A DNA stretch of 23,780 bases from Planctomycetaceae bacterium (lineage in GTDB: Bacteria > Planctomycetota > Planctomycetia > Pirellulales > UBA1268). Location: positions 1 to 23,780 of the forward strand of contig SXWC01000114.1 in NCBI GenBank assembly GCA_005789975.1. Reading direction: 5' to 3'. The position numbers and the translations under genes are program-made. Under the pieces are notes generated by a model. It was not told where the DNA came from. It was given only the letters and a program-made list of their open reading frames with translations, and made no database searches. Below are positions 17,033 to 23,780 of this stretch, one piece after another; positions within the stretch are counted from its first letter, which is position 1; each line of letters begins with the position of its first letter.

Positions 17033-17046
17033 GAAGATCGATCTTC
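17033..17046. other. 14-bp palindrome between Zn-ribbon and YTV genes
   Basis: GAAGATCGATCTTC is a perfect 14-bp palindrome located 15 bp past the Zn-ribbon stop and 204 bp before the YTV start. It could be a regulator site or a short hairpin. The rest of the 231-bp gap 16830-17060 shows no other gene. Confidence 0.35.
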
Positions 17047-17060
17047 GCCGACCCAAAAAC

Positions 17061-17258
17061 TCACTCGTCGTGAAGTTCGTCGGATTGTTCCGATCCTGAC
17101 GATGGGATGGCCGCGTCGTCGGCGGTCCGGGCCATCGGGCCACCCTCGCAGCAGGTTTCGAGGATCGCCCCGCACTGCCGGCAGATGAGCTTCGCCCTGA
17201 TCTCGTGGGTGTCACCGGCGCAGATCGGGCAGCGGCAGGAGTTCACGCCCGCGATCAT
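17061..17258 (-). CDS. Small Zn-ribbon protein (planctomycete hypothetical)
   Basis: A 65-residue product with paired cysteines: CRCPIC near residues 8-13, CRQC near 26-29 and CCEGG near 36-40, giving a CxxC...CxxC zinc-ribbon pattern (THEIRAKLICRQCGAILETCCEGG). I recall similar short proteins with a (K/L)xCxxC...ETCCEGG core in planctomycetes, but their function is unknown to me. The C-terminal third is acidic and probably disordered. Start choice is uncertain: the ATG at 17258 overlaps a TATGAT box (17254-17259), and a GTG at 17246 lies 7 nt after that box, so a leaderless 61-residue version starting at MNSCRCPIC is equally likely. No Shine-Dalgarno precedes either. The YTV-repeat gene lies 231 bp downstream on the same strand. 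Confidence 0.62.
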   Translation of the reverse strand: MIAGVNSCRCPICAGDTHEIRAKLICRQCGAILETCCEGGPMARTADDAAIPSSGSEQSDELHDE

Positions 17259-17889
17259 AGTCGGAGCGGTGGGAGGCGGAACAGCCCGACCGGAGGCGCG
17301 GGGCCCCCGATCGGGCCGTTCACGACTCGTTGTATGGAACGCCGTCGCCGGCATCGGCCACGCTGCTTGTCGGCATGCGGTCGGCGGGCAGACCGCCCGT
17401 CGGCATGCATGGGAACGCACCGTGGTGCGAACCGCAGCGGTGGGTTGCGGCGACGGCGGCCGCGGCACCCGCCCTCCGGTGGCCGCTGGCGGAGGCTTGA
17501 TCGCCCCCGGAGCAGGCCGCTGGACCGCCCGGTGTCGGGCGGGGGATGCGGGCGTCGCAGACGTCCGGCTCACGGTCGCGGTGGCGGGTGATGGGAGCGT
17601 GTGGGTCACGCGCAGACAACGTGGCTCGGACGTCTTCGGCGTCCAAAACCACCGCCTTGCGTGCCACAGTCGCGGACATACGGCCCTCACTCCCATCGAC
17701 CGGGGCCGCCCGGGGGGGGCCGGGCCTCGGCGCGTCATCCACCCGGCCGTGCGGGCCGGGACGGCAACCTGCGGAACCGGTTGCCTCGTCCACCCGATCG
17801 TAGAAAGGCCGCAGGTTGCCCGGCACGCCCGCCGGCATTGCGCTGGAAAAGGGGGCCGTTCGGACGGCGGACACTCTGGTCGCGGCGGA
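17259..17889. other. 631-bp stretch with no convincing gene, rich in inverted repeats
   Basis: No recognised product is found on either strand. The best open frame (minus, 17320-17679, about 119 residues) is Ala/Arg/Pro-rich, its second-position GC content is nearly as high as its third-position GC content, and it resembles no family I know, so I do not call it a gene. Structures seen: a 12-bp inverted repeat at 17763-17774/17809-17820; a hairpin with 7-bp stem at 17525-17542 (CCGCCCG, loop GTGT, CGGGCGG); a 6-bp stem at 17377-17396 flanked by direct repeats GTCGGCATGC (17369-17378 and 17399-17408); and a run of eight G at 17712-17719. It may hold the lutC 3' end, a small RNA or decayed sequence. 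Confidence 0.5.
17763..17820. repeat. 12-bp perfect inverted repeat with an alternative 7-bp pairing
   Basis: GGCAACCTGCGG (17763-17774) is the exact reverse complement of CCGCAGGTTGCC (17809-17820). A third element, GGTTGCC (17779-17785), can instead pair with GGCAACC at 17763-17769 through a 9-base loop. The two hairpins share the left arm and exclude each other. The element lies 70-127 bp downstream of the lutC stop in the direction of lut transcription. Confidence 0.7.
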
Positions 17890-18617
17890 TCAGCCGACGA
17901 GGATCACGAAGAGTTCCTTCGGGCCATGGGCGCCCAGCACGAGAATCCGCTCGATGTCGCCGGTGCGGCTCGGGCCGGTGATGAACGAGAGCATGCTCGG
18001 CATCCGACCGGCGTGCCTCGTTCGAATCGCATCGAGGGCGTCGCCGAGCGTGCCCACGATCTGGTCGAGCATGACGATGACGATATGGACATGCGGCAGG
18101 ATCGAGAGGGCCCGGCCGCCGCAGGTCGCGCTCGACACGAGGATCGAGCCCGTCTGGGCGATCGCCGCATCACATGCCGTGATCCCGGCGTCGCAGGCCT
18201 CGAGGGCGTTCTTGTCGAAGCTTTCGGCATCGACCCGGTAGCCATCGGGCCCGAGCCCGGCCGCCAGCGGCTCGACGGCCGGATGGGCGTGCCAGGCCAC
18301 CCGCTTCCAGCCCCGCTCGCGGACGAGGGCCGCCACCTGCTCGGCGGCGGCGGGCAGATTGGTCGCCCGATGGACCACGGCCCGGAGTTTTCCGAGATTC
18401 TCGGTGAGGATCGCCAGCCGCTCGTCAGGGGTGTCGCCCCCGTCCGGGAGCCACGGCCGCGCGACTTCCACCGGCAGGATCGTGAGGCTGTCCGGGCCGG
18501 CGGGCGCGGCCGCCACGGTGGCCTGCGACTTCATGTGTGGCAAAGGCGCCGGCAGCCGGAGCGCCTCGCGAACCCGCGCCAGGATCGTGTCACGGGCGGT
18601 TTTCTCGCTCGCTGCCG

Positions 18618-18621
<4 letters not shown>
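17890..18621 (-). CDS. lutC: LutC-type lactate utilization protein (DUF162/YkgG)
   Basis: Third component of the LutABC iron-sulfur lactate dehydrogenase complex that oxidises L-lactate to pyruvate. The 243-residue product shows an N-terminal helix (ARDTILARVREALRLP), an NLPAAAEQVAALVRERG segment, and the family core ITACDAAIAQTGSILVSS, GRALSILPHVHIVIV, SFITGPSRTGDIERILVLGAHGPKELFVILV. The GTG start at 18621 is supported by GGAGG (18630-18634) 8 nt upstream and by GTGA overlap with the lutB stop, which implies translational coupling. It is the last gene of the operon; downstream lies the inverted-repeat-rich stretch without genes. Confidence 0.92.
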
Positions 18622-20044
<1,423 letters not shown>

Positions 20045-20048
<4 letters not shown>

Positions 20049-20767
20049 GGTTCGACTCCCGCGAGCACCTCGGCCAGATGGATCGTCCGCGGCTTCCTGC
20101 CGTTCCGCGACAGCCAGCCGTCGAGTTGGAGCTGGCACGATGGATCGCTCGAGACGATGTAGTCGCACTCGGTCCGGGCCAGCGAGCCCCCCTTCACCTC
20201 GGCCATGGCGGTCGAGATCATCGGGTATTTCACGCTGAAGAGCCCGCCGAATCCGCAGCAGCTCTCCGGCTCGTCGCACTCGACGAGTTCGAGATCGCGG
20301 ACGGCCCGCAGCAGTTCCCGGGGCGGGTTCTTGATGCGGAGTTCGCGGAGCCCGTGGCAGCCGTCGTGGTAGGTGACCTTGTGGGGGAATCGGGCGCCGA
20401 CGTCGGTCACGCCGAGCCTCTCGACGAGGAACTCGCCGAACTCGAAGGTGCGGGACGCGAGATCGAGCGCGGCCGTCTCATGGGGTGTGCCATTGAGAAG
20501 CTGCGGATAGAAGACCCGCATCATCGCCACGCACGAGCCGCTGGGGCCCACCACCGCCTCGGCCCCGGCGAACACCTCGATCGCCCTGATCGCGACCGCC
20601 CGGGCCTCGTCCCAGTAGCCCGAGTTGAAGCTCGGCTGACCGCAGCAGGTCTGGGCCGGGCGAAACTCGCACGTGTGGCCGAGACGTTCGAGAACGCGGG
20701 CCACCGCGAGGCCGACCTGCGGGGCCATCTGATCGACGAAGCAGGGAATAAAAAGGCTGACATTCAT
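20045..20767 (-). CDS. lutA: LutA, CCG-domain lactate utilization protein
   Basis: First component of the LutABC complex, related to GlpC/GlcF-type iron-sulfur proteins with two CCG (cysteine-rich) domains. The 240-residue product shows MNVSLFIPCFVDQM, the first CCG motif CCGQPSFNSGYWDEA (C41-C42) with GPSGSC near 76-79, then YHDGCHGLRELR (C137), the second ESCCGFGG (C170-C171) and SDPSCQLQ (C211). Length and motif order match LutA. The start at 20767 is the family start. No Shine-Dalgarno precedes it; TACACT lies 10 nt upstream. It opens the lutABC operon, with four-base overlaps joining all three genes. No regulator or lactate permease is present in the window. Confidence 0.95.
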
Positions 20768-20777
20768 GCCGTAGGAC

Positions 20778-20783
20778 AGTGTA
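20778..20783 (-). promoter_or_regulatory. -10-like TACACT just upstream of lutA
   Basis: Minus-strand TACACT is followed by 10 bases and the lutA ATG, so a transcript would have a leader of only a few bases. It fits the set of start-proximal TANACT boxes in this window and is the likely lut operon promoter. No -35 element is apparent. Confidence 0.45.
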
Positions 20784-20868
20784 GCCTCGCGGCACATCCC
20801 GGCAGTGGGCAGATTCTGTCGCCCTGCCGCGCGATATCGGCCAGCGGCCCCCCGCCCCGGTCGCCCGA

Positions 20869-22620
20869 TCAGCTCCGGACACCGACGGCCTGGGACCAGA
20901 CGCGTGCGGTCGACCAGGTGCCGAACTGGGTGTTGGTGAAGGCCGATCCGGTGCTGCCGAGCACCCGCCAGATGCCGCTTTCGGCGTTGCGGACGGCGAC
21001 ATCGCTGCGGCCGTCGCCGTTGAAGTCGCCGACGGTGGCGAACTGCCAGGCGACGGTGGTCCGCAGGACGCCCCAGGCGGAGGTCGTGAAGGCCGTTCCC
21101 GTGCTCAGCGAGACCGACCAGACGCCGTCGCCGGCGCGTTGGCCGACGAGGTCGGTCCTGCCGTCGCCATTGAAGTCGCCCGCGCGCACGTTCTGCCAGG
21201 CGATGTTCGACGGCCAGGTGCCGAACTGGGTGTTGGTGAAGGCCGATCCGGTGCTGCCGAGCACCCGCCAGATGCCGCTTTCGGCGTTGCGGACGGCGAC
21301 GTCGCTGCGGCCGTCGCCGTTGAAGTCGCCGACGGTGGCGAACTGCCAGGCGACGGTGGTCCGCAGCGTCCCCCAGAGCGCGGGCGGCGCCGCGGCCCCG
21401 AATGCCGGCGTCAGCGTCACCCACCAGCCGCCATTGGCCGCCTGCGAGACGACGTCTGTTCGACCGTCGGCATTGAAGTCGCCGGCAAACGTCGCCAGCC
21501 AGGTGTTGCCCGCCGGAAGGGTTGCGAGGGGATCGTTCGTGAAGGAGTCGCCCATCGAGCGGCTGATCACCAGCGCGTTCTCGGTGAGGCCGACGATCGC
21601 GTTGGCTGCCACGGCGGGCGGGGCCACGGTCACCGTGAAGGCGTCCTCGACGAAGCGGGTGGAGTCGAAAACCGAGGTGGCCCGCACCGTGACCGAGCCC
21701 GAGCCCGTCGCGCCGGCCGCGTACACCAGTTTCAGATTGCCGTCGGCTTCGATCGTGGGCGTGACGAGCGACGGTGACGATGTCGAGACCGTGTAGACGA
21801 GTTCGCCGACGCGGACGATGTTCGGGAAACTCACGAACTGCGAGGCCGTCAACGAGGAGGCGGCGGGGGGTGCGTTGACGAACGACGGATCCTGGCTCGG
21901 ATTCGCCCCCGGCACGTCCCGCAGCGGCAGATTGTCGTAGGGCGTCGCGTAGCCAAACCGTGGCACGGCGGCGATGGCATCGACCGCGGTCATGCCGCCG
22001 CCGAGCACGCGGCCGAAGGCCGTGAAGCCGCCGTTCTGGGTGTCGAGCTGCGGTCCGGGATTCTGCGTCGCGTTGCTGTTGGAAAGGTTGAAGAACCACT
22101 GGTTCGTGGCGCTGTTGGGATCGCTTCCCAACTTCGCCATCGCGATCGTGCCGCGGACGTTGGTGTTGCCCGGCTCGTTGACCACCGTGGCGAACTGCGG
22201 GACGTTGTCGATCGCGACCGGGCTGCCGCTGACCTTGAAGCCGCCCCCCTGCACCACGAAGTTGGGGATCGATCGGTGGATGAACGTGTTCTGATAATGG
22301 CCACCGTCAACGTAGGAGAGAAAGTTGGCGGCCGTGGCGGGCGTCGTCCGAGTCCGGCCGGGGCCGGGGGCATCGAAGAGCTCCACGAAAACCCGGTCGA
22401 GGGGTGACGGCGAGTTGACGTCGAAGCGGACGACCGTGCCGGTGACGTCGGTGTCGTCGTAGCGGTTGAGCAGCGAGATGATCGCCGGGGTGGCGTTCGG
22501 CACGGCCCTGACGTCGGGCAGGGCGGCGACGACGTCCACGGCCAGGGCACGGCGGTTCTCGAGCCGCTCGATCCGCCCCAGGACTGCCTGCCGTGTCGGG
22601 AATGCCCGCTTTCGCTTCAT
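20869..22620 (-). CDS. Secreted cyclophilin-type prolyl isomerase fused to VCBS/FG-GAP repeats
   Basis: A 583-residue multidomain protein. The N-terminus ([20 protein letters not shown], then ENRRALAVD) resembles the planctomycete extracellular signature ending in LExRxxLA, so export is likely. Residues about 60-240 are a cyclophilin domain: [16 protein letters not shown] with the catalytic Arg, [31 protein letters not shown]. Next is an Ig/cadherin-like segment (about 270-360; [16 protein letters not shown]). The last 200 residues hold four repeats of about 50 residues with the calcium-binding [18 protein letters not shown] motif, the second and fourth of which are identical in protein sequence. 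The ATG at 22620 is the first plausible start; a longer in-frame extension overlaps sucD. No strong Shine-Dalgarno is seen. The C-terminus is short after the last repeat, with no obvious anchor. Confidence 0.85.
   Translation of the reverse strand: MKRKRAFPTRQAVLGRIERLENRRALAVDVVAALPDVRAVPNATPAIISLLNRYDDTDVTGTVVRFDVNSPSPLDRVFVELFDAPGPGRTRTTPATAANFLSYVDGGHYQNTFIHRSIPNFVVQGGGFKVSGSPVAIDNVPQFATVVNEPGNTNVRGTIAMAKLGSDPNSATNQWFFNLSNSNATQNPGPQLDTQNGGFTAFGRVLGGGMTAVDAIAAVPRFGYATPYDNLPLRDVPGANPSQDPSFVNAPPAASSLTASQFVSFPNIVRVGELVYTVSTSSPSLVTPTIEADGNLKLVYAAGATGSGSVTVRATSVFDSTRFVEDAFTVTVAPPAVAANAIVGLTENALVISRSMGDSFTNDPLATLPAGNTWLATFAGDFNADGRTDVVSQAANGGWWVTLTPAFGAAAPPALWGTLRTTVAWQFATVGDFNGDGRSDVAVRNAESGIWRVLGSTGSAFTNTQFGTWPSNIAWQNVRAGDFNGDGRTDLVGQRAGDGVWSVSLSTGTAFTTSAWGVLRTTVAWQFATVGDFNGDGRSDVAVRNAESGIWRVLGSTGSAFTNTQFGTWSTARVWSQAVGVRS
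20914..21066. repeat. VCBS repeat copy, 153 bp (copy of 21214-21366)
   Basis: This 153-bp block recurs exactly 300 bp away at 21214-21366 with a single visible difference (A at 21001 versus G at 21301), which is synonymous. It encodes the last VCBS/FG-GAP unit of the cyclophilin fusion protein. Confidence 0.9.
21214..21366. repeat. VCBS repeat copy, 153 bp (copy of 20914-21066)
   Basis: Second copy of the 153-bp block, encoding the second of four repeat units in the protein. A diverged unit (about 21067-21213) lies between the two identical copies, giving a 300-bp period. Confidence 0.9.
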
Positions 22621-22639
22621 GTCACACCGCGATGGAGAG

Positions 22640-22665
22640 CCCCGTCGGGAGTCGAACCCGTGGGG
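22640..22665 (-). other. tRNA T-arm-like hairpin in leader of cyclophilin-fusion gene
   Basis: On the minus strand the sequence reads CCCC-A-CGGG-TTCGACT-CCCG-AC-GGGG: a 4+4-bp stem with an internal bulge and a seven-base loop identical to a tRNA T-loop (GGTTCGACTCC core). No matching acceptor 5' strand, anticodon arm or D-arm is found upstream, so it is not an intact tRNA. It lies 20 bp before the ATG of the cyclophilin-fusion gene. Confidence 0.5.
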
Positions 22666-22666
22666 A

Positions 22667-22672
22667 ATTATC
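22667..22672 (-). promoter_or_regulatory. -10-like GATAAT upstream of cyclophilin-fusion gene
   Basis: Minus-strand GATAAT lies 46 nt before the ATG at 22620. A start about 7 nt downstream would place the T-arm-like hairpin at the very 5' end of the transcript. No convincing -35 element is seen. Confidence 0.38.
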
Positions 22673-22718
22673 GCACCTTCCCGGGCCGAAACATAGGTCA
22701 TACGCACGCGGCCGCGGG

Positions 22719-22735
22719 CCGGTTCGCCGGACCGG
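22719..22735 (-). terminator. Short hairpin directly after sucD
   Basis: CCGGT (22719-22723) pairs with ACCGG (22731-22735) around a 7-base loop immediately after the sucD stop; an alternative CCGG-TTCG-CCGG stem with a stable UUCG-type loop is nested in it. No T-tract follows, so a terminator role is tentative. Confidence 0.35.
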
Positions 22736-23617
22736 TCAGGAGCGGCTTTTTTCCACGGCCCGGACGAGCGCCGCCCCCATGTCGGCGGGGCTCTCGGCAA
22801 CCTCGATGCCGGCGTCGCGGAGGGCCGCGAGCTTGGCCTCGGCCGTCCCCTGGCCGCCCGAGATGATCGCCCCGGCATGGCCCATCCGCGTGCCCGGCGG
22901 CGCGGTCTGGCCGGCGATGAACGCGGCCACGGGCTTGGTCACGTGGTGCTTCACATACTCGGCCGCCTCCTCCTCCGCGGAGCCGCCGATTTCGCCCATC
23001 ATCAGGATCGAGTGGGTGTCGGGGTCGGCCTGGAAGAGGGCCAGGATGTCGATGAACGACGATCCCACGAGGGGATCGCCGCCGAGCCCCACGCAGGTGC
23101 TCTGGCCGTGGCCGAGTTGCGTGAGCTGCCAGACGGCCTCGTAGGTGAGCGTGCCCGACCGGCTCATCACCCCCACGTGGCCGGGCGCGTGGATGTAGCC
23201 GGGCATGAGCCCGATCTTGCACTGTCCCGGCGTGATCCCGCCGGGACAGTTGGGCCCGATCAGGCGACTCTTCGAGGCATGCACGACCGGCATGACACGG
23301 GCCATGTCCATCACCGGGATCCCCTCGGTGATCGCGATCACCAGCTCGATCCCGGCATCGACCGCCTCCAGGATCGCGTCGGCGGCGAAGGCCGGCGGCA
23401 CGAAGATCATCGTGGCGTTGGCGCCGGTGGCGTCGCGGGCCTCGGCGACGGTGTTGAACACGGGAAGTTCGGCGATCGTCTCGCCCCCCTTGCCCGGCGT
23501 GACGCCGCCCACCATCCGGGTGCCGTAGTCGAGGCAGCCGCGGGTGTGGAACTCACCGACCTTGCCGGTGATGCCCTGACAGATGACCCGCGTGTCGCGG
23601 TTGACGAGAATGCTCAT
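22736..23617 (-). CDS. sucD: Succinyl-CoA synthetase (ADP/GDP-forming) alpha subunit
   Basis: Alpha subunit of the TCA-cycle enzyme that interconverts succinyl-CoA and succinate with nucleotide phosphorylation. The 293-residue length is standard. Visible motifs: CoA-binding [22 protein letters not shown] and [61 protein letters not shown], and the phosphohistidine loop [12 protein letters not shown] with the active-site His at about 247. It lies 16 bp downstream of sucC on the same strand, as in the usual sucCD operon. The start at 23617 has only a weak GGA upstream; translation probably depends on sucC. Confidence 0.97.
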   Translation of the reverse strand: MSILVNRDTRVICQGITGKVGEFHTRGCLDYGTRMVGGVTPGKGGETIAELPVFNTVAEARDATGANATMIFVPPAFAADAILEAVDAGIELVIAITEGIPVMDMARVMPVVHASKSRLIGPNCPGGITPGQCKIGLMPGYIHAPGHVGVMSRSGTLTYEAVWQLTQLGHGQSTCVGLGGDPLVGSSFIDILALFQADPDTHSILMMGEIGGSAEEEAAEYVKHHVTKPVAAFIAGQTAPPGTRMGHAGAIISGGQGTAEAKLAALRDAGIEVAESPADMGAALVRAVEKSRS

Positions 23618-23633
23618 GGGTGGGTGTCCGTGT

Positions 23634-23780
23634 TCAGGCCTTGCTCGCGGCGACGACCTTCTGGGCGGCGTCGGTGAGTCCGTCGGCGGTGATGATTTTC
23701 GCCCCGCTCGCAGCGAGGATCTTCTTGCCTTCCTCGACCTCGGTTCCCTCGAGCCGCACGACCAGCGGCACGGTGAAGCC
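23634..23780 (-). CDS. sucC: Succinyl-CoA synthetase beta subunit, C-terminal end (5' part outside window)
   Basis: The last 48 codons of the beta subunit are visible at the right edge in the minus strand: [20 protein letters not shown], then [15 protein letters not shown] and [12 protein letters not shown], ending in TGA (23634-23636). The [10 protein letters not shown] and GKKILAxSG motifs are the typical C-terminus of SucC. The start is beyond base 23780. This stretch has no ATG-started reading long enough to stand out on its own, so it is easily missed. Confidence 0.95.
   Translation of the reverse strand, partial: GFTVPLVVRLEGTEVEEGKKILAASGAKIITADGLTDAAQKVVAASKA

Noticed and set aside
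15243..17099. 618-codon open frame on the plus strand across the YTV gene
   Set aside because: It is antisense to the YTV-repeat gene, low-complexity His/Leu/Arg-rich, and arises because repeats and high GC remove stops. The minus-strand gene has a signal peptide, a Shine-Dalgarno and family repeats.
17320..17874. Minus-strand open frame of up to 184 codons
   Set aside because: Composition is close to that of noncoding GC-rich DNA (second-position GC nearly as high as third-position), there is no recognisable domain, and the GTG start has no ribosome binding site. Kept only as part of the unexplained stretch.
22640..22700. Complete tRNA or tmRNA
   Set aside because: Only a T-arm-like hairpin is present; no pairing acceptor strand, D-arm or anticodon arm is found, and sucD leaves no room for a tmRNA.

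Overview
The window reads as an ordinary, gene-dense stretch of a high-GC planctomycete chromosome, probably a Pirellulales-type lineage (inference). Three lineage clues support this: a cysteine-rich secreted protein built from YTV/VNVPYTE repeats; a secreted protein opening with an '[12 protein letters not shown]' motif like the planctomycete extracellular N-terminal signature; and a small Zn-ribbon protein with a CETCCEGG-like tail. No phage, transposase, CRISPR array, rRNA or complete tRNA was seen.

Layout. 1-962 (+) is the 3' part of gyrB. 1064-2883 (-) carries an M24B Xaa-Pro aminopeptidase followed by an exported FKBP prolyl isomerase. 2994-4565 (+) is an alpha-ketoglutaric-semialdehyde-type aldehyde dehydrogenase. 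4654-7197 (-) carries a baeRF (bacterial archaeo-eukaryotic release factor-like) protein and a MalY/PatB aminotransferase. 7465-12055 (+) carries a MobA-like nucleotidyltransferase and a 1300-residue AsmA/YhdP-like membrane-anchored protein. 12024-15106 (-) is a tight EVE-domain / BioF-like / flavin monooxygenase group whose last gene overlaps the AsmA-like gene tail to tail. 15288-17258 (-) holds the YTV-repeat protein and the Zn-ribbon protein. 17259-17889 has no convincing gene but several strong inverted repeats. 17890-20767 (-) is a complete lutABC lactate-oxidation operon coupled by ATGA and GTGA overlaps. 20869-22620 (-) is a secreted cyclophilin fused to VCBS/FG-GAP repeats. 22736-23780 (-) is sucD and the 3' end of sucC.

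Functional links. lutABC (lactate to pyruvate) and sucCD (TCA cycle) are central carbon metabolism, and the aldehyde dehydrogenase would feed sugar-acid carbon into 2-oxoglutarate. FKBP, the cyclophilin fusion, the AsmA-like protein and the YTV protein all concern the envelope or exterior. GyrB, the release-factor-like protein and the EVE protein concern nucleic acids or translation.

The most interesting non-gene signal is a recurring -10-like hexamer (TACACT/TATACT) placed 6-10 nt before start codons that lack a Shine-Dalgarno sequence, which suggests leaderless transcripts. Next come a set of mutually exclusive inverted repeats downstream of lutC and a tRNA T-arm-like hairpin ahead of the cyclophilin gene. 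I did not find a clearly new multi-gene system.
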